A stretch of DNA of 64,000 nt from NCBI GenBank assembly GCA_002839375.1, contig PGXY01000001.1:248001-312000 (forward strand), in the 5' to 3' direction. The stretch is from Spirochaetae bacterium HGW-Spirochaetae-1. Its GTDB lineage: Bacteria > Spirochaetota > UBA4802 > UBA5550. The translations under genes were made by a program, and so were the position numbers. The notes under the pieces were generated by a model. That model worked only from the letters and a program-made list of their open reading frames with translations. It was not told the DNA's origin and ran no database searches. Below are positions 9,982 through 19,040 of this stretch, in pieces (position 1 is the stretch's first letter; every line of letters starts with the position of its first letter).

Positions 9982-11976
9982 TTATTTGCCCTGGGCTACT
10001 TTTGCGCCGTCGATCAGTACATCAACAACTGATGGGTCGGCAAGAGTAGAAGTGTCGCCCATTCCGCTCTTTTCGAATTCACCAGCGGCAACCTTTTTGA
10101 GGATACGTCGCATGATTTTTCCTGAACGGGTTTTGGGAAGAGCGTCTGCCCACTGGATGATGTCGGGAGTGGCGATGGGGCCGATCTCCTTTCTAACAGT
10201 AGCGACAAGCTCTTTTTTCAGCTCTTCAGTTTTTTCTACGCCTGAGTTCAGTGTTACGAAGGCATAGATGGACTGACCCTTGATGGGGTGCGGATATCCA
10301 ACAACGGCAGATTCAGCAACTTTCGGGTGTGATACGAGTGCGGATTCAACTTCCGCGGTACCCATACGGTGACCGGAAACGTTGATAACGTCGTCAACAC
10401 GACCGGTAATCTGATAGTAGCCGTCTTTGTCTCTGCGGCAGCCGTCACCGGTGAAGTACATTCCTTTGAACTGTGAGAAATAGTTGGTATAGAAACGATC
10501 GGGATCTCCGTATACGGTTCTCATCTGGCCAGGCCATGATTGCCTGATGCAGAGGTTACCGGAGATTTGATCGCCTTTTTTCCAGGGAATCTCCTTTCCT
10601 TCGTCGTCAACGATCACGGGATCGCAGCCAAAGAAGGGAACGGTAGCCATGGCAGGTTTGATATCAATACATCCGGGAAGCGGAGTAATAAGGATACCAC
10701 CTGTCTCTGTCTGCCACCAGGTGTCCACGATGGGGCACTCGCCGCGGCCGATCTTGTTGTAATACCAGTTCCATGCTTCGGGGTTGAGGGGCTCGCCAAC
10801 AGATCCGAGGAGCTGCAGTGATTTAATGTTGTGCTTGTCAACCCAAGAATCGCCTTCTTTCGCGATAGCGCGGATGGCGGTAGGAGCGGTATAGAAAATG
10901 TCAACCTTGTGTTTTTCAACTACTGCCCAGAAACGGCCGAAATCGGGATATGAAGGAACACCTTCAAACATGATCGAGGTTGCTCCGTTTGCCAGAGGAC
11001 CGTAAACGATGTAGGTATGTCCTGTTACCCAGCCTATGTCAGCTGTACACCAGTAGATGTCACCATCATGATAATCGAAAATCATTTTGTGGGTGAAAGC
11101 AGCGTATGTCAGGTAGCCGCCGGTGGTGTGCATTACACCCTTAGGCTTGCCTGTCGAACCTGATGTGTAAAGGATGAATAGAGGATCTTCCGCATCCATT
11201 TCTTCTGCGGGGCAATCGGCGCTAACCGCTGCCATCTCTGTTTCATACCACTTGTCAATTTTGTCGTTCCAGTCGCACTGGATTTTGTCGCCTACACGTT
11301 TAACAACGATGTGCAGGTTGACTTTGGGACATTCCGCGATGGCTTTGTCAGAATTGGCTTTCTGAGGAACAGCTTTTGCTCCGCGGAAAGTTCCGTCGCA
11401 GGAAACGATAACACGGCTGTCGCAGTCATTAACACGGTCCCTGAGGGCTTCAGCGGAAAAACCGCCGAATACTACGGAGTGAATTGCGCCGATTCGGGTA
11501 CAGGCAAGAATACCTATTGCCAGTTCGGGAATCATGGGCAGATAGAACGTAACACGATCGCCTTTTTTAACGCCGTATTTTTTGAGGACGTTAGCAAATT
11601 TACATACTTCAGTATGAAGCTGCTTGTAGGTGAATTTTTTGGTTTCGCTGGGCTCGTTGCCTTCCCAGATGATGGCAACCTGGTCGCCGCGTTTTTCCAG
11701 GTGTCTGTCAAGACAGTTGTAGGAAACGTTTACTTTGGCGTTTACGAACCATTTTACCCAGAGGTTGTCTTTAGAATCGCCATAGCTGCAATCCATAACC
11801 TTGTCCCATTTTTTGAACCAGGTGATGTATTCCTCGGCAATTTTTCCCCAGAAAACTTCGGGTTGTTCAACAGATTCTTTCCACATTTTGTCATACTGTT
11901 CACGGCTATTTACATAAGCCTTTTTTCTAAACGAGTCTGGAACGGGATAGATATCCTTAAGTTTAACTTCTCCCAT
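9982..11976 (-). CDS. acs: Acetyl-CoA synthetase (AMP-forming)
   Basis: 664 residues, the usual length for Acs. It activates acetate with ATP to acetyl-AMP and then acetyl-CoA in the cytoplasm. The ANL-family signatures are present: the phosphate loop [12 protein letters not shown], the WWQTETGG motif that forms the acetyl/AMP pocket, the hinge [18 protein letters not shown], and the C-terminal [11 protein letters not shown] with the lysine that is commonly regulated by acetylation. The start follows a GGAGGT box. It is monocistronic: terminator 9924-9953 follows and a 555-bp gap precedes it. It allows growth on, or salvage of, acetate. Identification is secure. Confidence 0.97.
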   Translation of the reverse strand: MGEVKLKDIYPVPDSFRKKAYVNSREQYDKMWKESVEQPEVFWGKIAEEYITWFKKWDKVMDCSYGDSKDNLWVKWFVNAKVNVSYNCLDRHLEKRGDQVAIIWEGNEPSETKKFTYKQLHTEVCKFANVLKKYGVKKGDRVTFYLPMIPELAIGILACTRIGAIHSVVFGGFSAEALRDRVNDCDSRVIVSCDGTFRGAKAVPQKANSDKAIAECPKVNLHIVVKRVGDKIQCDWNDKIDKWYETEMAAVSADCPAEEMDAEDPLFILYTSGSTGKPKGVMHTTGGYLTYAAFTHKMIFDYHDGDIYWCTADIGWVTGHTYIVYGPLANGATSIMFEGVPSYPDFGRFWAVVEKHKVDIFYTAPTAIRAIAKEGDSWVDKHNIKSLQLLGSVGEPLNPEAWNWYYNKIGRGECPIVDTWWQTETGGILITPLPGCIDIKPAMATVPFFGCDPVIVDDEGKEIPWKKGDQISGNLCIRQSWPGQMRTVYGDPDRFYTNYFSQFKGMYFTGDGCRRDKDGYYQITGRVDDVINVSGHRMGTAEVESALVSHPKVAESAVVGYPHPIKGQSIYAFVTLNSGVEKTEELKKELVATVRKEIGPIATPDIIQWADALPKTRSGKIMRRILKKVAAGEFEKSGMGDTSTLADPSVVDVLIDGAKVAQGK

Positions 11977-12531
11977 CTGATACCTCCGAAAAGATTTTGA
12001 TAGAGTTTATATACGTGGCAATTGCCGGCGAAATAGAAAATGAAACGGAATTTCAGGCAATTCCCGTAGTATCCTGTCAAGCCGGGGCCGGTGCAATGTC
12101 TGTACCGGTTCCCCAAATGATTAAGACATTGTAATTGTATAACGGCGCGATGTTTGTCTGTTGTTAAATAAAAAGGAATATCAGATGATATTCCTTACCG
12201 CAATACAATGGATTTATCAGTATTAATATCTGCATACATGTCTCTGGAGGAACAATCAGAGACATTCACCTGTTCTGTTTCAGCATGGGCAGAAACGTAT
12301 ATTGGTTTTGCATGTATTTTTATATCTGACATATATTTTAAAACGTAAATCTATTAAAAATTTTATAGCAAAAACATAATTTAATTTTTAGTTTTGATAG
12401 CTATACGGTTTGACAATACTAAAAAATAGAAAATTAATACAAGCATTTTTTCATAGCGGCCGAATTAATTGTTTCGATACGTGTAATTCCGCCACGATAA
12501 TTAATATTGGTTTTTCCGATGAGGATTCGGG
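11977..12531. other. 555-bp intergenic region upstream of acs
   Basis: No convincing gene. It holds the acs leader, a perfect inverted repeat at 12173-12196 and several AT-rich promoter-like stretches on both strands. One is TTGACA followed 17 nt later by ATTAAT on the plus strand near 12410, which leads into no plus-strand gene. The acs promoter could not be assigned with confidence; a minus-strand TTGACA lies near 12074-12079. Confidence 0.5.
12173..12196. promoter_or_regulatory. Perfect palindrome, candidate operator upstream of acs
   Basis: Arms of 11 bp (AAGGAATATCA and its exact complement) are separated by GA. It lies about 200 bp upstream of the acs start in the long acs leader/promoter gap. 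The dyad symmetry fits a dimeric regulator site; the regulator is unknown. Confidence 0.45.
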
Positions 12532-13509
12532 TTAAAATGTTTTATTAAAGCCCATGAGTATCTTCCATTTTCGTTTCAAATCATCGGGAACAGCATCTTC
12601 TTTGACCTCCATCATGGGAAGCACAAAGCTAATATATCCTGAAACATACTCCCTGATATTGAATTTTATGGCCAGAATCATGTCCGATGCTGTAATTTTG
12701 TCGTTCCGTTCTATCCAGTCCGTGGATCCAATGCCCGTGGTAGATATTTTGTAGTTGCTTCCCGGCATGTGAAGGAGGTTGAACTTGAGCTGAGCCTTTA
12801 AGTAATCAAAAATAGTGTATTCCGCGCCCAGCAGAAAGGAGAAGGATATACCGTCTTCAATAATTAATCTTGTGGTAGAGCTGCTTTCAATGACCGCTTC
12901 GGAATAGTAGGTGAAGCCGAAATTGGCAAAAAACCGGAAAGGCAGCCTGGTAACGGAATCGGGCAGTTTATACGACACTGATTCAAGCAGGGAATAGGTG
13001 AATGCGCCGTAGCCCGTGGGTACCACGTATGACCCGTCCTGCGCCATGGGGTCTCCTGTAGGGAAGGTCATTTTTATTGAAGTAGTGCTGTCCAGAATTT
13101 TCATGATATTGAAAAAAAATGAAACATCCATCATGGTGTCGCCATAACCCCTTTTATGGTAGTCGGATCCTGAGTAGGTGAGCGTCCGGAATATATAGGG
13201 GAGCGTAAAGCCGATCTGGCAGAAGTCGGCAAGCGAATATTCCATGCCGAGGAACAGGATCATGAAATATGGCGAGTACATGTAGGTCGTATCAATGTTG
13301 AGGCCGCCCATGGGCTGTATCCCCGAAGCATCGTCAATGATGGTATTTTCCAGCATAATGGTGTCGCTGCTGTAGATGCGTGCGTCGCTTCCGCCTTCGT
13401 AGGACAGGGGTGATTGGAGATACTGAGCCCGGGCGGATTGAGAAGATGCACACACGATAATGCAGGGAAGGACTATGGTGTATATAATGACATGCTTGAT
13501 ATGTTTCAT
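12532..13509 (-). CDS. Predicted outer-membrane beta-barrel protein
   Basis: 325 residues with a clear signal peptide (about residues 1-28, ending SARAQ). The mature part alternates short hydrophobic and polar strands, with many aromatic residues and a C-terminal phenylalanine (FNKTF), as expected for an outer-membrane barrel. Stretches such as QIGFTLPYIFRTL, GDTMMDVSFFF and MTFPTGD resemble the 'Phenol_MetA_deg / transporter' barrel family, whose members are often of unknown substrate. It stands alone on the minus strand between two long gaps. The family call is tentative; outer-membrane location is more certain. Confidence 0.7.
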   Translation of the reverse strand: MKHIKHVIIYTIVLPCIIVCASSQSARAQYLQSPLSYEGGSDARIYSSDTIMLENTIIDDASGIQPMGGLNIDTTYMYSPYFMILFLGMEYSLADFCQIGFTLPYIFRTLTYSGSDYHKRGYGDTMMDVSFFFNIMKILDSTTSIKMTFPTGDPMAQDGSYVVPTGYGAFTYSLLESVSYKLPDSVTRLPFRFFANFGFTYYSEAVIESSSTTRLIIEDGISFSFLLGAEYTIFDYLKAQLKFNLLHMPGSNYKISTTGIGSTDWIERNDKITASDMILAIKFNIREYVSGYISFVLPMMEVKEDAVPDDLKRKWKILMGFNKTF

Positions 13510-13819
13510 TGATCTGATTTCTCTTGATTGAAATTAATTAAACAGGATACAGCGAATGCTGTTTCATGGTAACTTCTGCATCATCACTAATATATAGTCA
13601 ATTGCAAAATAAGAGTTTGAAGAGTTTTTTGCAGGGAGATCGGACTCCGGTGCCACTGCCGGAGGCCGGGAATCGATGAATCACCCGGAGTGTAACTTTT
13701 TAAAACGATAAAAAATTATAAACTCCTCACAGGGGTGGCGGCCTTCGGTGTATGGGCGGCTTGATTATCTTCGCCGGGGTGCACTTTTTGCGGCTCTGTA
13801 TCTTATGCAACCGGGGGTG
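13510..13819. other. 310-bp gap with a small GC-rich hairpin
   Basis: Contains the promoter region of the outer-membrane protein gene and the 3' flank of the anti-sigma gene. A 6-bp stem hairpin (CTCCGG/CCGGAG, 13645-13664, 8-nt loop) lacks a U-run, so it is at best a weak terminator. No gene seen. Confidence 0.4.
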
Positions 13820-14290
13820 TCAGGAAAAAATCCAATGAATAAAGCGTTCGATTTTTTCCCGGTGCGGAAAGACCTCGGGGTGAGTTCCGGCAAAGAGAGA
13901 TACATAGATGGTTATTCCCACTCCCATGACGATTGTGAGAGGTATTTCCAGATTGCCGCCGAAATGTCCTTTCATCCAGGCAAATGATTGATTAAAGGGG
14001 AGGGCCATAATGCTCAGAATAATAAAGGAACCCACGGCAAGCCATTTGAAATTGGACATGGTGTGGGAGTAGTTCTCTTCAAGTTTGAAAATGCGGTTCA
14101 TGACCGATTCGCTGATATCTCTGTCCATGCGGAAGGGCGATGTTTCTTGGAAATAGTCCATGGTGTCGCTGAGCAGCCTGATGTCATTTCTGCATCGCCT
14201 GCAGAAAATGAGGTGCATTCTCAGCATGATGGGAAGATGTGTGTAGTCATCCTGCTCAAGATATTTTTCCATCGTTTTTTCACATTTCAT
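13820..14290 (-). CDS. Putative zinc-finger anti-sigma factor (membrane)
   Basis: 156 residues from ATG 14290, chosen because the GGAGG box is 6 nt upstream. The N-terminal part carries HLIFCRRC, the HxxxCxxC zinc-binding pattern of ZAS-type anti-sigma domains. Two hydrophobic segments follow at about residues 80-100 and 115-137, so the sensor part would span the inner membrane. The start overlaps the sigma factor stop by 11 bp, the classic arrangement of an ECF sigma factor with its inhibitor. It probably sequesters that sigma factor until a signal is received (inference from context and motif). Confidence 0.75.
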   Translation of the reverse strand: MKCEKTMEKYLEQDDYTHLPIMLRMHLIFCRRCRNDIRLLSDTMDYFQETSPFRMDRDISESVMNRIFKLEENYSHTMSNFKWLAVGSFIILSIMALPFNQSFAWMKGHFGGNLEIPLTIVMGVGITIYVSLFAGTHPEVFPHREKIERFIHWIFS

Positions 14291-14843
14291 CATATTCCTC
14301 CGCAATAGTCCCCTTTAAACCATTATGCAATATTTTCTTCGCCCTGAATACATTGGATTTTATTGTATTTACGGGAATTTGTGTTATTTCACTTATTTCG
14401 GCATAACTCATTCCCATAAAAAAATAAAAATCCACACAAATTCTGTACTGCTTCGGCAATTCCCTGATAGCATTTTTGAGAATCTTCCTGATCTCTGTCT
14501 CGATGTGAGAACCTTCAGGATTTTTCTCCTTTGAAACCAGGTCGATATTCTCCAGGTCACGAATATCTTTCCTTGCTTTGACTTTATTGATTCCCATATT
14601 GTAAGCCAGCTTATACAGCCAGAAACGGAAGGGCGACAATCCCTTGAACATTGAAAGTTTCTGGTAAGCCTGTATAAATACTTCCTGCGCAAAGTCATAG
14701 GAATCATCCTCATTTCTGAGGAAACGCATACCGATGTTAAAGACCTGTTTCTGGTATCTGTTTACAAGTATTCTGAAAATATTTGTATTTCCCTGCAGGA
14801 CCTCTTTTACTATATGCTCATCAGTGCTCTGATCATGTTTCAT
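14280..14843 (-). CDS. ECF-family RNA polymerase sigma factor
   Basis: 187 residues with only sigma regions 2 and 4. Region 2 covers about residues 20-90 (YDFAQEVFIQAYQ, FRFWLYKLAYNMG). Region 4 covers about 125-175, with a helix-turn-helix (YAEISEITQIPVNTIKSNVFRAKK). This is the size and layout of group 4 (extracytoplasmic function) sigma factors, which direct RNA polymerase to a small regulon. It overlaps the DUF6249-like gene upstream and the anti-sigma gene downstream, so the three form one operon. The signal and regulon are unknown. Confidence 0.93.
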   Translation of the reverse strand: MKHDQSTDEHIVKEVLQGNTNIFRILVNRYQKQVFNIGMRFLRNEDDSYDFAQEVFIQAYQKLSMFKGLSPFRFWLYKLAYNMGINKVKARKDIRDLENIDLVSKEKNPEGSHIETEIRKILKNAIRELPKQYRICVDFYFFMGMSYAEISEITQIPVNTIKSNVFRAKKILHNGLKGTIAEEYDEM

Positions 14844-15186
14844 TGCTGTTTTTCAACAGTGTTATTCTTAAAACAAAAAAGATAATCAGACAGACACCTA
14901 TGGAAAGTGGTATCAGTCCGCTGAGAACACCGTAGCTGAACCCATCTTTAACAAGAAAGAAAATTACAAGGCTTATACCAACCCCGAAAAGCATAAGACC
15001 TGAAAATATGCTGAACGAATCAATATCAAAATCCTTCTTTTTCAGCATGTTTTTTTCTATCATAAGCATTCTTTGCTGGTGATTCCAGTACAGATAAAAA
15101 AAGATAACGGTACTCCCCATGACAATTCCCACAATGGGGATAATTGAAACGAGTACCTGTACAACTGTTGGAGGAACGACTTCCAT
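14833..15186 (-). CDS. Small membrane protein, DUF6249-like
   Basis: 117 residues. An N-terminal helix (about 10-32, IIPIVGIVMGSTVIFFYLYW) is followed by a basic amphipathic stretch (HQQRMLMIEKNMLKKKDFD) and two further hydrophobic helices (about 56-75 and 83-105). The pattern 'helix-YWNHQQRMLMIEK-two helices' resembles DUF6249 proteins, which often accompany ECF sigma operons. It overlaps the sigma factor start by 11 bp and is the first gene of the operon. Its role is unknown; a membrane sensor or modulator of the sigma/anti-sigma pair is a guess. Confidence 0.65.
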   Translation of the reverse strand: MEVVPPTVVQVLVSIIPIVGIVMGSTVIFFYLYWNHQQRMLMIEKNMLKKKDFDIDSFSIFSGLMLFGVGISLVIFFLVKDGFSYGVLSGLIPLSIGVCLIIFFVLRITLLKNSNET

Positions 15187-15316
15187 TATAAACTCCTGAT
15201 GATAAAATTTCCCGATGCATCGTGATAATTATCCATGTAACATCCGTTACCGATTGTCAATAATTAATTGTATGGTTAAAAATACCGGTTTCTGCTTGCT
15301 GCAGCGGGTTGTTGTA

Positions 15317-15400
15317 TCAATAGTTTTGAAGGGCTTCCATGAGCTGAAAACCGAAAATACCGCTGATGAGTAGAACCAATGCAATAATAATGAATGTCAT
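15317..15400 (-). CDS. 27-residue predicted membrane peptide
   Basis: A short frame, ATG at 15400 to TGA at 15317, encodes one hydrophobic helix (MTFIIIALVLLISGIFGFQ) and a polar tail. A GGAG box lies 7 nt upstream of the ATG. It is upstream of, and co-oriented with, the sigma operon. Helix plus ribosome-binding site support a real small protein, but no homologue is recognised and chance cannot be excluded. Confidence 0.45.
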   Translation of the reverse strand: MTFIIIALVLLISGIFGFQLMEALQNY

Positions 15401-15584
15401 GGGGGTTCTCCTTGTTATTTTTATAATTTTTTAAATAGGGTAATATATCTATGATCTCAAGACGTTATAAACGCATAATTCATACCAAAAGACAGGACAT
15501 ACCCTGAAAGGGTTGCAAATAATTTAAAAAAGATGATTATAAAAAAAATACCTGTTTTAAGAAAAAGCTGATGGCTTAAAAGAA

Positions 15585-15614
15585 TTGACACATATATACT
15601 GGATTGCATGCTAT
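15585..15614 (+). promoter_or_regulatory. Promoter of tRNA-Sec
   Basis: A perfect -35 box TTGACA (15585-15590) is followed after 18 nt by TGCTAT (15609-15614), about 17 nt upstream of the tRNA-Sec 5' end. Confidence 0.6.
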
Positions 15615-15631
15615 TTAAAATTTTTAAAAAG

Positions 15632-15722
15632 GGAAGAGGATGGTATCTGGTGGTATCCGCGGTCTTCAAAACCGTAGGCTGTAATTTATTGCAGCGGCAG
15701 GTTCGATTCCTGCCCCTTCCGC
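15632..15722 (+). tRNA. selC: tRNA-Sec (UCA anticodon)
   Basis: The anticodon loop CTTCAAA, closed by CGGT/ACCG, places UCA as anticodon. A long variable arm with a 7-bp stem (GCTGTAA paired to TTGCAGC) and an elongated acceptor/T-arm stack (GGAAGAGG against CCCTTCC, T stem GCAGG/CCTGC, loop TTCGATT) are the hallmarks of selenocysteine tRNA. It lies directly upstream of selA-selB. The exact 3' end is uncertain by a base or two, and the acceptor stem may contain one A-C mismatch. Confidence 0.95.
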
Positions 15723-15744
15723 ATATACGTTATTATTCCTGAAT

Positions 15745-15778
15745 ACGGAGGATGTTGTCAAATGCTCTCCTCCTCCGT
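15745..15778 (+). terminator. Hairpin between tRNA-Sec and selA
   Basis: An 8-bp perfect stem (ACGGAGGA / TCCTCCGT) with an 18-nt loop is followed by an ATTATTTTT stretch. It could terminate the tRNA transcript or act as a leader structure about 50 nt before selA. Confidence 0.45.
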
Positions 15779-15826
15779 GGAATTATTTTTCCATTCCTTT
15801 CATGTTAGAGTGCCGGCTGGATTACA

Positions 15827-17218
15827 ATGGATATGAATAAGGATATACTGAGAAACATCCCCCAGGTGGAAAAACTGCTGCAAGACGAGACGATCGCTTG
15901 TTTTCATGATACCCTGGGCCATGGCACCGTGGTGAAAATCATCCGTGGTGTTATCGATGATTTCAGGAGAAGTATAGCCGGGGGTGAAAATCCAGGCCTG
16001 GACAGACTGGCGGACCAAATTGTTCATGCCTGCCGGCGTGTGTCACAGGAAAGGCTTCAGCGGGTCATTAACTGTTCAGGGGTCATTATCCATACCAACC
16101 TGGGCCGGTCTCCTTTGGGCGTAGATATTTTCGAAAAAATGGGAAAGACATTATCGGGGTATTGCAACCTGGAGTTTCATATCCCCACACAGCGGAGGGG
16201 CAAGCGGGGTGGTTTTGCCGAGTCGCTGCTTTGCGATCTTACCGGTGCCGAGGACGCCCTGATAGTCAACAATAATGCCTCAAGTGTTTTTCTCATGCTT
16301 AATGAATTCAGCCGCGGTAAAGAGGTCATCGTATCCCGGGGAGAGCTCATCCAGATCGGCGGCGGGTTCCGGATTCCCGATATAATGCACCAGTCGGGAG
16401 CGCATCTTGTGGAGGTAGGAACCACTAATATCACCGAGTTGGATGATTTCCGCCATGCCGTGACGGAGAGGACCTCCATGATATTTTCGGCGCACCAGTC
16501 AAATTATCGCATCCAGGGCTTCACGGATGCCCCTTCCCTGAAGGAACTGGCCACGCTGAAAAGCGATTCCGTTATTTTTGCGCGCGACCTGGGAAGCGGG
16601 AACCTGGTTTCCCATGACGGGCTGCCGCAGCCTTTTGAATCCACGATTTCCCACGAGCTGAAGCAGGGTGCTGACCTTATTTGTTTCAGCGGTGACAAAC
16701 TGCTGGGTGGATGCCAGGCAGGGATAATAATCGGTCGAAAAGATCTTATCGGAAAACTGAAAAAAAACCCACTCATGCGTATGCTTCGCGTGGACAAGAT
16801 AACCTATTTCATCCTCCAGGAAACCCTGCTGGAATACGAGAAGGGAACGCAGGAGGGCATTCCCCTCTGGAACATCATTCATCAAAATGTGAAAACCATA
16901 TCAGCCCGAGCCTCATCAATTTTGCGTAAAGTCAAAAATTCCCGTAAAAGCGAATATTGCAGAAAAACAGCTACCAGGGCCACCTTCGGAGGTGGAGCGC
17001 TGCCCACCATGGAAATAGTCAGCACGGGCATAAGTATCGATGTCCCGATGATGAAACCCGACGATGTAGCTGCTTTTTTCCTGGAAGGGAAGGTTCCTAT
17101 TCTCGGTACGGTTACGGACGGCCGCTTTATGCTCGATGTTATGACCGTTTTTGACCGCGATACGGACCTCATAGCCGGGCGCATTGACGATCTTCTCAGT
17201 AGTAAAGTTGAGTCCTGA
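15827..17218 (+). CDS. selA: L-seryl-tRNA(Sec) selenium transferase
   Basis: 463 residues, normal for bacterial SelA. It converts Ser-tRNA-Sec to Sec-tRNA-Sec using selenophosphate and a PLP cofactor, in the cytoplasm. The PLP lysine sits in LICFSGDKLLGGCQAG, and the N-terminal RVINCSGVIIHTNLGRSPL block is typical of the family. A second in-frame ATG two codons downstream could also serve as start; no strong Shine-Dalgarno box precedes either. selB starts 1 bp after its stop, so the two are co-expressed. Confidence 0.97.
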   Translation: MDMNKDILRNIPQVEKLLQDETIACFHDTLGHGTVVKIIRGVIDDFRRSIAGGENPGLDRLADQIVHACRRVSQERLQRVINCSGVIIHTNLGRSPLGVDIFEKMGKTLSGYCNLEFHIPTQRRGKRGGFAESLLCDLTGAEDALIVNNNASSVFLMLNEFSRGKEVIVSRGELIQIGGGFRIPDIMHQSGAHLVEVGTTNITELDDFRHAVTERTSMIFSAHQSNYRIQGFTDAPSLKELATLKSDSVIFARDLGSGNLVSHDGLPQPFESTISHELKQGADLICFSGDKLLGGCQAGIIIGRKDLIGKLKKNPLMRMLRVDKITYFILQETLLEYEKGTQEGIPLWNIIHQNVKTISARASSILRKVKNSRKSEYCRKTATRATFGGGALPTMEIVSTGISIDVPMMKPDDVAAFFLEGKVPILGTVTDGRFMLDVMTVFDRDTDLIAGRIDDLLSSKVES

Positions 17219-17219
17219 C

Positions 17220-19040
17220 ATGTATATCGTAGGAACATCGGGACATATCGATCACGGCAAAACATCGCTCATCAGGGCGCTTACGGGAACGGACTGCGAC
17301 AGGCTTCCGGAAGAGAAGGAACGGGAGATGACCATCGATATCGGTTTCGCCAGCATCGACTATCCCCGCTTCGGCACCGTGAGTATCATAGACGTGCCGG
17401 GGCACGAACGTTTCATCCGGAACATGGTGGTGGGCGCCTGGGGCATCGACCTGGCCCTTCTCGTGGTGGCCGTTGATGACGGCTGGATGCCCCAGACCGA
17501 GGACCATTTCAGGGTCCTGCAGCTTTTGGGAGTGGAACGCCTCATCGCCGTTCTCAATAAGACCGACATCGCCGATGAAGAAATGATCAGCTTCGTGGAA
17601 GAGGAGGTACGTGAAAAGCTCGAAGCAACGCGTTTTGCCGGTTCCGATGTCATGAAGGTGTCGTCAAAAACGGGGACGGGCATAGAGGAACTGCGCGAGG
17701 CCATTGTGGTCAATCTCCGCAAGCTTACCAAAGCCTCCAATGCCAGCAAGCCCTATCTTTTTATAGACCGCGTTTTCGCCTCCAAGGGCTATGGCACGGT
17801 TATAACCGGTACCCTGAAAAACGGCATCTTCCAGGAGGATGAAACAGTACAGATACTTCCCGTTAAAAAAGAGGCCCGCATAAAAAGAATCGAGAGCCAT
17901 TACACGGCCCTGCAGGAGGGGAATCCCTCGCAGCGCACGGCCCTGAACCTTTCGGGGATATCCGTGGATGAAGTGAAACGGGGATACGTGGTGGTGCGCG
18001 ATAATTTTTTTACCGGTTCCAATGACATCATTGCCGGCATCCAGCTTCTTGATACAAAGAAGGAAATAAAAAACAACCTGGGAATAGAGGTGCTTATCGG
18101 CACCACGGCCGTAAAGGGGAAGATGATACTCCTTGACGAAGTGGACAGCATGGAATTTCCCGCCCGGATCAAACTCGAGGAGCCATGGTTTACCTATCCG
18201 GGACAGCCCTTTGTCATGACCAGCCCGGGAGGGCACCGCATTATCGGCGGGGGGAGGGTTCTCCTGCCCGAGTTCCACAGCCGGAATCAGAAAAAGCTGG
18301 TAAAGGGCGCTGTTGCTGATTTTGCAAACTGGAACCGCGATAGAATAGTTGAGTTCATTTTTTCAGTATATCAGTGGATGAAACGTGAAACGGCCTATGC
18401 CCTTTTCCCCGAAAGCCGGAAGAGTCTTGATAAAGTTATTCAGAGTCTGGCGGAAAAAGGCACCATCCAGGTATTGAATGACTATATCGTTCTTACCGAT
18501 TATTGCAACAGCTCCATTAGTCTCGCCGTTGATGTCATTAATAAGGGCGTGGGCCTGAATCTTGCGGAAATATCCCATGGCGCTTCGCTGAATCCGGAAT
18601 TCGCCCGTCTCATCATGCCCATAATTTTGATGAACCATACCGTGATAGAGAAGGACGGCCGATATTTTGCCGGAGATGCCATAACCGAGGATGCTCTTTC
18701 GGTGGGGAAAAAAAAGATACTTCAGCAGCTTCTCCAGGAAGGAGCCGGCGGCATGGAACTGGATAAGCTGAAGGATGATGTCGTGAAAAAGGACGTCCGC
18801 GATCTCGTCAAACTGGGATTTATCGTGAGTCTCGACGGAAATATCCTCTATCACCACCAGGTCTATGAAGACCTGAAGGGGAAGATCATGTCCCTCTTTG
18901 ACGACCGGGAAAAGATTATGGTCACCGATGCCAAGGATGCCACGGGAGGTCTTTCACGGAAATATATTATCCCCCTGCTCAACCGCGTTGAGAACGATGG
19001 TCTTATCAAGCGGCTGGGTGATTTCAGGATCAAGGTATGA
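17220..19040 (+). CDS. selB: Selenocysteine-specific elongation factor SelB
   Basis: 606 residues from ATG 17220, placed directly after the selA stop; a longer in-frame start inside selA would only add residues unrelated to the family. The G domain begins MYIVGTSGHIDHGKTSL, with switch elements DVPGHERF and the NKTD motif, followed by EF-Tu-like beta domains and a C-terminal winged-helix region (about 400-606) that binds the SECIS hairpin. It delivers Sec-tRNA to in-frame UGA codons at the ribosome. The stop overlaps coaX by 4 bp. Confidence 0.97.
   Translation: MYIVGTSGHIDHGKTSLIRALTGTDCDRLPEEKEREMTIDIGFASIDYPRFGTVSIIDVPGHERFIRNMVVGAWGIDLALLVVAVDDGWMPQTEDHFRVLQLLGVERLIAVLNKTDIADEEMISFVEEEVREKLEATRFAGSDVMKVSSKTGTGIEELREAIVVNLRKLTKASNASKPYLFIDRVFASKGYGTVITGTLKNGIFQEDETVQILPVKKEARIKRIESHYTALQEGNPSQRTALNLSGISVDEVKRGYVVVRDNFFTGSNDIIAGIQLLDTKKEIKNNLGIEVLIGTTAVKGKMILLDEVDSMEFPARIKLEEPWFTYPGQPFVMTSPGGHRIIGGGRVLLPEFHSRNQKKLVKGAVADFANWNRDRIVEFIFSVYQWMKRETAYALFPESRKSLDKVIQSLAEKGTIQVLNDYIVLTDYCNSSISLAVDVINKGVGLNLAEISHGASLNPEFARLIMPIILMNHTVIEKDGRYFAGDAITEDALSVGKKKILQQLLQEGAGGMELDKLKDDVVKKDVRDLVKLGFIVSLDGNILYHHQVYEDLKGKIMSLFDDREKIMVTDAKDATGGLSRKYIIPLLNRVENDGLIKRLGDFRIKV

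Noticed and set aside
15457-15669. 70-codon minus-strand frame across the tRNA-Sec
   Set aside because: It runs antisense through the tRNA gene and has no ribosome-binding site or family resemblance.
17184-17219. Longer SelB start inside selA
   Set aside because: SelB homology begins at MYIVGTSGHIDHGKT; the extra 12 codons are an out-of-frame read of selA.
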